Shown: positions 5,530 through 9,471 of the stretch, piece after piece
Numbering within the stretch: position 1 is the first letter of the stretch
Layout: every line of letters starts with the position of its first letter
Assembly (NCBI GenBank): GCA_003647605.1
Contig: QMND01000015.1
Span: forward strand, 1-9,471
Direction: 5' to 3'
Origin: Candidatus Shapirobacteria bacterium
Lineage (GTDB): Bacteria; Patescibacteriota; Microgenomatia; UBA12405
DNA length: 9,471 bases
Position numbers and translations under genes: made by a program
Notes under the pieces: model-generated
What the model saw: only the letters and a program-made list of their open reading frames with translations
Told to the model about the DNA's origin: nothing
Databases searched by the model: none

Positions 5530-6683
5530 AAATAGTGGTCTGGTAATTGGTTTTCTAAAAGAATGGCAGTTGGGGGTTTTAGGTGTGGTGATAAAATTTG
5601 TCCCCAATTTTGGTTACTTTTGATTGTTAATATCTTGTGTTGCGAATTACATAATCCGTCTATCATGGCTTTTTGGTTTGTTTTACCGACTATTATAAAA
5701 ATGTCAACGATTTTGTCCGCGAATTTTATTATTTGTTTGTTTAAGTTGTATTGTTTGTTTCCGAGTTCAATCATTCCTGGTGTAACTAGAATTTTTTGGT
5801 ATTTGGAAAAAGTTTTTAGCTTTAAGAGTGCTTTTTTGAATCCTAGAGGGTTTGAGTTATAGGTATCATCGATAATGATTAGTTTTGGATTTTTTGTGTC
5901 TATGGTCAATCTGTGTTTGAGTTTGGGAAAAGTTTTAAGACGAAGATTGACTTCTTTGTGGTTGACATGGAACTTGTTGGCAATTTGGTTGATAGTTTGA
6001 ACTGTGTTGATAAATTCGTGGTTGTTTTTGGGGAAAAATAAATTGTTTTTGTTTTTGATAAATGGAATAATTTCTAATTTAGTTTTTCTAATTTGATTTA
6101 TGTTTTTAAATCTTTCGAGGTGCATCCAGCCGATAATGGTAACAATTCCAATGTTTGGTTTAACGAATTGGCAAATTTTCCTTATGTCCCCTGGTTGATA
6201 AGCTCCGGCTTCTATAATCAGAAATGCGTGTTTTTGTTTGAGGTGAAACAATATGAGTTTGGCAATAGCGATTTCAGTGTTTAAGTTGTCTGGTGTTTTC
6301 AAGACAAGATATTTACTAGAAAGAACATGGGTCAGTTTTTCTTTAAAAGTTGTTTTTCCGTAGCTTCCTGTGATTATGATTTTGTGTAATTTGGGGAAAA
6401 ATAGAAGTTTAGTTTTTGCCAAAAAGATTGTGGTTTTTTTGATTATGAATCTAAAAATATTGAGAAAGTTGTTTGCAACAATAATACTTTTTGTTGTTTT
6501 AAAAAAGGGACTTAATAATATAACAATTGGAAATATACTAATGATTTTAAGAGTATATTTTAGTTTACCCTTCTTTTCTGTTAATTGATCAATATCATTT
6601 TTTTTGATCCATGATATAAATCTTTGGTTGTCGTATTCTTCTAGTTGAAGTAGATATAAATATTTTTTTAGATTGGCTGTCAT
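5526..6683 (-). CDS. murF: MurF-type Mur ligase (UDP-MurNAc-tripeptide--D-Ala-D-Ala ligase), compact form
   Basis: A 385-aa protein, against about 450 for E. coli MurF. The ATG at 6683 is chosen over the upstream ATG at 6731 because it forms an ATGA overlap with the hydrolase stop and avoids 16 doubtful residues. MurF hallmarks are the P-loop GSYGKTT (106-112), KTPDNLNTEI (129-138), EAGAYQPGDI (158-167), HLERF (188-192), the probable carbamylated lysine in KTKLEI (about Lys202), DDTYNSNP (272-279) and PGMIELG (302-308). The usual N-terminal UDP-binding domain is not evident; instead there is YLLQLEEYDNQRFISWI (9-25) and a hydrophobic stretch (about 45-60). The central domain also looks about 60 residues short. 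It ends in LLENQLPDHYF. The role is inferred from the motifs and the neighbouring ddl; a MurT-like or other Mur ligase relative is less likely. Confidence 0.85.
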   Translation of the reverse strand: MTANLKKYLYLLQLEEYDNQRFISWIKKNDIDQLTEKKGKLKYTLKIISIFPIVILLSPFFKTTKSIIVANNFLNIFRFIIKKTTIFLAKTKLLFFPKLHKIIITGSYGKTTFKEKLTHVLSSKYLVLKTPDNLNTEIAIAKLILFHLKQKHAFLIIEAGAYQPGDIRKICQFVKPNIGIVTIIGWMHLERFKNINQIRKTKLEIIPFIKNKNNLFFPKNNHEFINTVQTINQIANKFHVNHKEVNLRLKTFPKLKHRLTIDTKNPKLIIIDDTYNSNPLGFKKALLKLKTFSKYQKILVTPGMIELGNKQYNLNKQIIKFADKIVDIFIIVGKTNQKAMIDGLCNSQHKILTIKSNQNWGQILSPHLKPPTAILLENQLPDHYF

Positions 6684-7378
6684 TGGATAAAAGTTTTTAT
6701 TAATTTGGATACTTTTTGAGGCTGTTTCCAAAAGGGAAAGTGGTTGCCATTTTTGATGATTTTGAGACGACTGTGACTGATTAGTTTGTGGATAACGAAA
6801 GCTTGTTTGACTGGTAATTCTTTGTCTTTATCTCCCCAAATAATTAAAGTTGGTGTTTTGATTGCTCGAAAGATTTTAGTTAGATTTTCTTTAACTATAT
6901 TTTTAAACAGGTATAATAAATTACCAGATTGTTTGTAATCTCGGCTGGCGATTAAGTTGAAGGTTTTTTGTTTAAAAAAGCTGGGAACATATTTATATAG
7001 TTTGTATAGGGTTTTTTGTTTGACAATGCCAGCGGGAGCGATTAGTATCAATTTTTTTATGTAAGTTGGGTTTTGTGAGGCTATTATAGATGCGATTTTT
7101 CCACCAAATGAATGTCCAATAACGATGGGTTGTTTAATTTTTTTATTTTTTCGAAGCCACAAATATATATGGTTAGCATAGTCGAAGGAGTTTTTTAGTT
7201 TCTCGTTTATGGGTGTATTGCCGAAGCCTGGTAAATCTATACTGTAAATGTTGTGTTTTCCGTAAAGAAAAGGAATGAGTTGGTTAAATGAATTTTTGTT
7301 TTGTTGCCAGCCGTGTAAAAAAACGATGTTTTGTTTGGTAGGGTTGGGAGAAGGAAAATGGTTAAAAGATATACTCAT
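6680..7378 (-). CDS. Alpha/beta hydrolase
   Basis: A 232-aa alpha/beta-hydrolase-fold protein. Seen in order are the oxyanion-hole region LHGWQQN (21-27), DLPGFGNTP (48-56), the nucleophile elbow GHSFGG with Ser90, the acid region WGDKDKELP (probable catalytic Asp185) and the histidine in NGNHFPF (His213). The full triad is present, so it should be an active hydrolase, but the substrate cannot be told; BioH- or MhpC-like esterases look similar. There is no signal peptide, so it is probably cytoplasmic. It is the first gene of a two-gene unit and overlaps the MurF-type gene by ATGA, so the two are probably co-translated. Upstream is a 72-bp divergent region shared with lexA, in which I see no confident promoter for this direction. 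Confidence 0.88.
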   Translation of the reverse strand: MSISFNHFPSPNPTKQNIVFLHGWQQNKNSFNQLIPFLYGKHNIYSIDLPGFGNTPINEKLKNSFDYANHIYLWLRKNKKIKQPIVIGHSFGGKIASIIASQNPTYIKKLILIAPAGIVKQKTLYKLYKYVPSFFKQKTFNLIASRDYKQSGNLLYLFKNIVKENLTKIFRAIKTPTLIIWGDKDKELPVKQAFVIHKLISHSRLKIIKNGNHFPFWKQPQKVSKLIKTFIQ

Positions 7379-7416
7379 GTATTTATTAGTTTAGCAAAAT
7401 GTTTTTATTTTGGTAG

Positions 7417-7444
7417 TTGACTTCGGGTAATATTCGTCTATAGT
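7417..7444 (+). promoter_or_regulatory. lexA promoter (leaderless type) with possible operator
   Basis: TTGACT (7417-7422) and TATAGT (7439-7444) are 16 bp apart, and the lexA ATG begins 6 nt after the -10 box. Between the boxes lies CGGGTAATATTCG (7424-7436), an imperfect palindrome (CG..TA.TA..CG) in a position where a bound repressor would block polymerase. TAGTTGA is also repeated directly at 7414-7420 and 7441-7447. The promoter assignment is good; the operator reading is only a suggestion. Confidence 0.6.
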
Positions 7445-7450
7445 TGAAGT

Positions 7451-8068
7451 ATGACTCAAACACTTTATAAAAGACAAAAACAAGTTCTAGATTATATTGT
7501 AAACCAAATAAATAAGGTGGGTACAGCCCCAACTTTAACTGAAATTGCCGAACATTTTTCTTTATCTTCTTTGGCCACCGTTCACGAGCACTTGAGAGCT
7601 TTGGAAAAGAAGGGTTTTATTCGCCGTTACAAAGGGGCGGTGCGAGGTATAGAAGTTTTGGACGAAAGTCGTTTGAATAGGGAGTTTTTTGTAGAATTGC
7701 CAATTTTGGGTTTTATAGCTTGTGGTCAACCAATTGAAACTTATACCGATCCTAACGCTACTTTGAAAGTAGCTACTGCCTCGGTAACTGGGAGCGATGA
7801 TTCCTATGTGTTGCAAGCTAAAGGTGATTCGATGATTGAGGATGGGATTTTGAATGGTGACTATTTGGTGGTTAAAAAGCAACGAGAAGCCAACAATGGC
7901 GATATTGTAGTGGCGGTTTTGAAAAATGGTTTTGCCACTTTGAAAAGGTTTTACAGAGAGGCCAATCGAATCAGGTTGCAACCAGCTAATTCGGCCATGT
8001 CGCCGATTTATGTTGATGATGTGGAAATAAAGGGGAAATTGGTGTCAGTCATTAGAAAGTTTAATTAA
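7451..8068 (+). CDS. lexA: LexA repressor (SOS response regulator)
   Basis: A 205-aa protein of normal LexA length. Residues 1-66 form the winged helix-turn-helix DNA-binding domain (APTLTEIAEHFSLSS, then TVHEHLRALEKKGFIRR). The C-terminal S24 autoprotease domain has the catalytic Ser127 in KGDSM and Lys165 in FATLKRF. LexA represses DNA-damage genes and cleaves itself when RecA filaments form. The scissile site, usually Ala-Gly, is here Cys91-Gly92 within GFIACGQPI; the LexA relative UmuD is cut at a Cys-Gly bond, so cleavage is still expected. The ATG lies directly after a -10 box. The stop is 2 nt before rsmI, so the two form an operon. The divergent hydrolase-murF unit could share its control, which is speculative. 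Confidence 0.95.
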   Translation: MTQTLYKRQKQVLDYIVNQINKVGTAPTLTEIAEHFSLSSLATVHEHLRALEKKGFIRRYKGAVRGIEVLDESRLNREFFVELPILGFIACGQPIETYTDPNATLKVATASVTGSDDSYVLQAKGDSMIEDGILNGDYLVVKKQREANNGDIVVAVLKNGFATLKRFYREANRIRLQPANSAMSPIYVDDVEIKGKLVSVIRKFN

Positions 8069-8070
8069 AA

Positions 8071-8736
8071 ATGCTTTATTTAATGGCAGTGCCGATTGGC
8101 AATAGCAAAGATGTGTCGTTGAGGGTATTGGAAAAGTTGGAAGAAGTGGAGATTATTTTGTGTGAAGATACCAGAAAAACAGCTAAATTGTTGTCGATTT
8201 GGGGGGTAAAAAATAAAGCCAAATTGGTTTCTTTTTACGACCAAGTTGAGGATCAAAAGTTGGGACAGGTGGTGAATTGGTTGAAGGAGGGTAAACAGTT
8301 GGCTTTGTTGACTGATGCCGGTAGTCCTTTGATTTCCGATCCGGGTTTGAAATTGGTGAGAAAATGCCAAAAAGAAAATTTGGAACACACTTCTGTGCCA
8401 GGGGCTAGCGCGGTTATCAATGCTTTGATTTTGTCAGGTCTATCCCCTACTCCATTTTGTTTTTTGGGTTTTTTGACTAAGAAAAAATCGAAGAGATTAA
8501 AATTATTGGAAACATACAAAGATATAAAGATGACCAAAGTGATTTACGAATCGCCTTTTAGATTGTTGAAATTGTTGGAAGATGTTAAAAAAGTTTGGGG
8601 TGATGGTAAACAAGTGGTGGTTTGTAGAGAGATGACTAAAAAATTTGAGCAAGTGATTAAAGGCAAATTGGTTGATGTGTTAAGCCAGTTAGAGTCTAAA
8701 AAAATTAAGGGTGAAATAGTGGTTTTGATAGCCTAA
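8071..8736 (+). CDS. rsmI: 16S rRNA (cytidine-1402-2'-O)-methyltransferase RsmI
   Basis: A 221-aa tetrapyrrole-methylase-fold enzyme that uses S-adenosylmethionine to 2'-O-methylate C1402 in the decoding centre of 16S rRNA. Family motifs are YLMAVPIGN (3-11), CEDTRKT (31-37), LLTDAGSPLISDPG (79-92), VPGASAV (109-115), YESPFRL (159-165) and CREMTKKFEQ (185-194). E. coli RsmI has 286 aa; this one ends after the catalytic fold and lacks the small C-terminal extension. The start lies 2 nt after the lexA stop, with no Shine-Dalgarno sequence, so it probably depends on reinitiation or on A-rich unstructured mRNA. Its TAA overlaps by 3 bases the TAG of the convergent PEP synthase gene. Confidence 0.95.
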   Translation: MLYLMAVPIGNSKDVSLRVLEKLEEVEIILCEDTRKTAKLLSIWGVKNKAKLVSFYDQVEDQKLGQVVNWLKEGKQLALLTDAGSPLISDPGLKLVRKCQKENLEHTSVPGASAVINALILSGLSPTPFCFLGFLTKKKSKRLKLLETYKDIKMTKVIYESPFRLLKLLEDVKKVWGDGKQVVVCREMTKKFEQVIKGKLVDVLSQLESKKIKGEIVVLIA

Positions 8737-9471
8737 TTTTTTCTGGCCAACTTGTCCAATTTTCTTTTTTCAGCCCAATGAACGGTTTGGCGAGTTGATT
8801 CAATCACATCTGGTGAAACAGAAATACTGGTAACTCCCCATTTAACTAATTTTTCTACCAAAGAGGGATAGTTGCTAGGAGCTTGTCCGCAAATAGACGA
8901 AGTTATACCTTGTTTATTGGCGGTAGTAATAGCTTTTTTCAACATCCACAAGACGGCTGGGTCTAATTCATTGAAATCTTTGGCGACTTCGGCATTGTCT
9001 CGATCCAGTCCTAGAGTCAACATGGTTAAGTCGTTGCTACCAATAGAAATGCCGTCTATACCGGCATCGATAAACTTGTCGAGAAGGATGACATTGGAAG
9101 GTATTTCGACCATCATCAACAACTTGAAAGATGGCGATCTGATCAAACCGCTAGCCGAAACCATTTTTTTGACTTCAATCAACTGTTGGACGGTGCGGAC
9201 AAAAGGAATCATCAGTTGCAGGTTTTTAAGCCTCATTTTATTACGAACTTTTTTGATAGCTTCTAGTTCCATCTGGAAAACATCAGGTGAGCTGATGTAA
9301 CGGGAAGCGCCTCGGTAGCCAAGCATGGGGTTGGACTCAACTGGTTCGTAAGATTTGCCCCACTTGAGATGCCGATATTCATTACTTTTGAAATCGGTGG
9401 CTAGGTAAACGACGGGACGAGGAGCAAAGTTTTTACAGAAAGTAGTTAAATTTTTGGCTAAGGTATTGATA
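8733..9471 (-). CDS. ppsA: Phosphoenolpyruvate synthase, C-terminal part (5' end outside window)
   Basis: The last 245 residues are in the window. The frame continues without a stop beyond the ATG at 9326 to the right edge, with APRPVVYLATDF and NEYRHLKWG encoded upstream of it, so that ATG is internal. This is the PEP-utilising C-terminal TIM-barrel domain: NPMLGYRGASRYI, LQLMIPFVRTV, VEIPSNV, GIDGISIGSNDLT, LGLDRD and SICGQAPSNYP, where the cysteine (codon 8891-8889) is the proton-donor residue of this family. PpsA converts pyruvate and ATP to PEP, AMP and phosphate for gluconeogenesis. The sequence favours PpsA over PPDK. Its base composition is less G/T-skewed than the rest of the window. 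It converges on rsmI. Confidence 0.95.
   Translation of the reverse strand, partial: INTLAKNLTTFCKNFAPRPVVYLATDFKSNEYRHLKWGKSYEPVESNPMLGYRGASRYISSPDVFQMELEAIKKVRNKMRLKNLQLMIPFVRTVQQLIEVKKMVSASGLIRSPSFKLLMMVEIPSNVILLDKFIDAGIDGISIGSNDLTMLTLGLDRDNAEVAKDFNELDPAVLWMLKKAITTANKQGITSSICGQAPSNYPSLVEKLVKWGVTSISVSPDVIESTRQTVHWAEKRKLDKLARKN

Noticed and set aside
5563..5862. Plus-strand open frame of 99 codons, and others at 6093-6284 and 6370-6588
   Set aside because: They are antisense to the MurF-type gene and arise from the G/T-rich composition of this strand; no domain or start signal is seen.
6684..6731. A longer start for the MurF-type gene at the upstream ATG (6731)
   Set aside because: It would add 16 residues without family similarity and overlap the hydrolase by 52 nt, whereas the ATG at 6683 gives the ATGA overlap seen elsewhere in the window.
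7562..7981. Long minus-strand open frame of 139 codons
   Set aside because: It lies wholly antisense to lexA, whose domain motifs are clear, and its translation shows no recognisable domain.
8733..9326. A short complete gene starting at the ATG at 9326
   Set aside because: The reading frame continues upstream to the window edge with clear PEP synthase sequence, so this ATG is internal.
1..9471. CRISPR array, insertion sequence, toxin-antitoxin or defence genes
   Set aside because: No spaced direct repeats, terminal inverted repeats, transposase motifs or paired small toxin genes were found; every stretch over 300 bp is accounted for by genes.

Overview
The window looks like chromosomal DNA from a small-genome, AT-rich bacterium, most plausibly a Candidate Phyla Radiation (Patescibacteria) member of the Microgenomates type. 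The grounds are dense packing (ATGA overlaps, 2-4 bp gaps, convergent genes that share stop-codon bases), shortened versions of universal proteins (RsmI of 221 aa, a compact MurF), no clear Shine-Dalgarno sequences, -10 boxes placed directly before start codons, a tRNA without an encoded CCA, and Lys/Asn-rich proteins. TGA is used as an ordinary stop. The lineage is inferred from these traits, not from a search.

Layout. (1) 1-174, plus strand: the last 28 codons of an unrecognised gene, then tRNA-Gln(TTG) with its own promoter. (2) 4065 down to 179, minus strand: one tightly overlapped operon of envelope genes. In order these are a secreted, C-terminally anchored transglutaminase-like protein, a small PF04020-type (YvlD / 'phage holin 4') membrane protein, SecG, a membrane-anchored family-5 solute-binding protein that starts with TTG, and a 64-aa single-span protein. 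(3) 4115-5529, plus strand: a divergent unit with a small eight-cysteine YkgJ-like protein, frameshifted in a run of eight G, then D-Ala-D-Ala ligase. (4) 7378 down to 5526, minus strand: an alpha/beta hydrolase and a MurF-type ligase joined by ATGA, converging on ddl. (5) 7451-8736, plus strand: lexA and rsmI. (6) 9471 down to 8733, minus strand: the C-terminal part of phosphoenolpyruvate synthase, converging on rsmI.

How the genes fit together. Ddl makes the D-Ala-D-Ala dipeptide that MurF adds to the peptidoglycan precursor, so the two convergent genes cover consecutive steps. The long minus-strand operon joins a core secretion subunit to three or four envelope proteins. LexA is the only recognisable regulator, and its promoter holds an imperfect palindrome that could be an autoregulatory operator.

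I found no mobile element, CRISPR array, toxin-antitoxin pair or defence island. The points most worth a second look are the repeated leaderless promoter layout, the G8 frameshift in the cysteine-cluster gene, the unusual MurF architecture, the Cys-Gly cleavage site of LexA, and a strong strand-wide G/T bias that shapes the proteins on the two strands differently.
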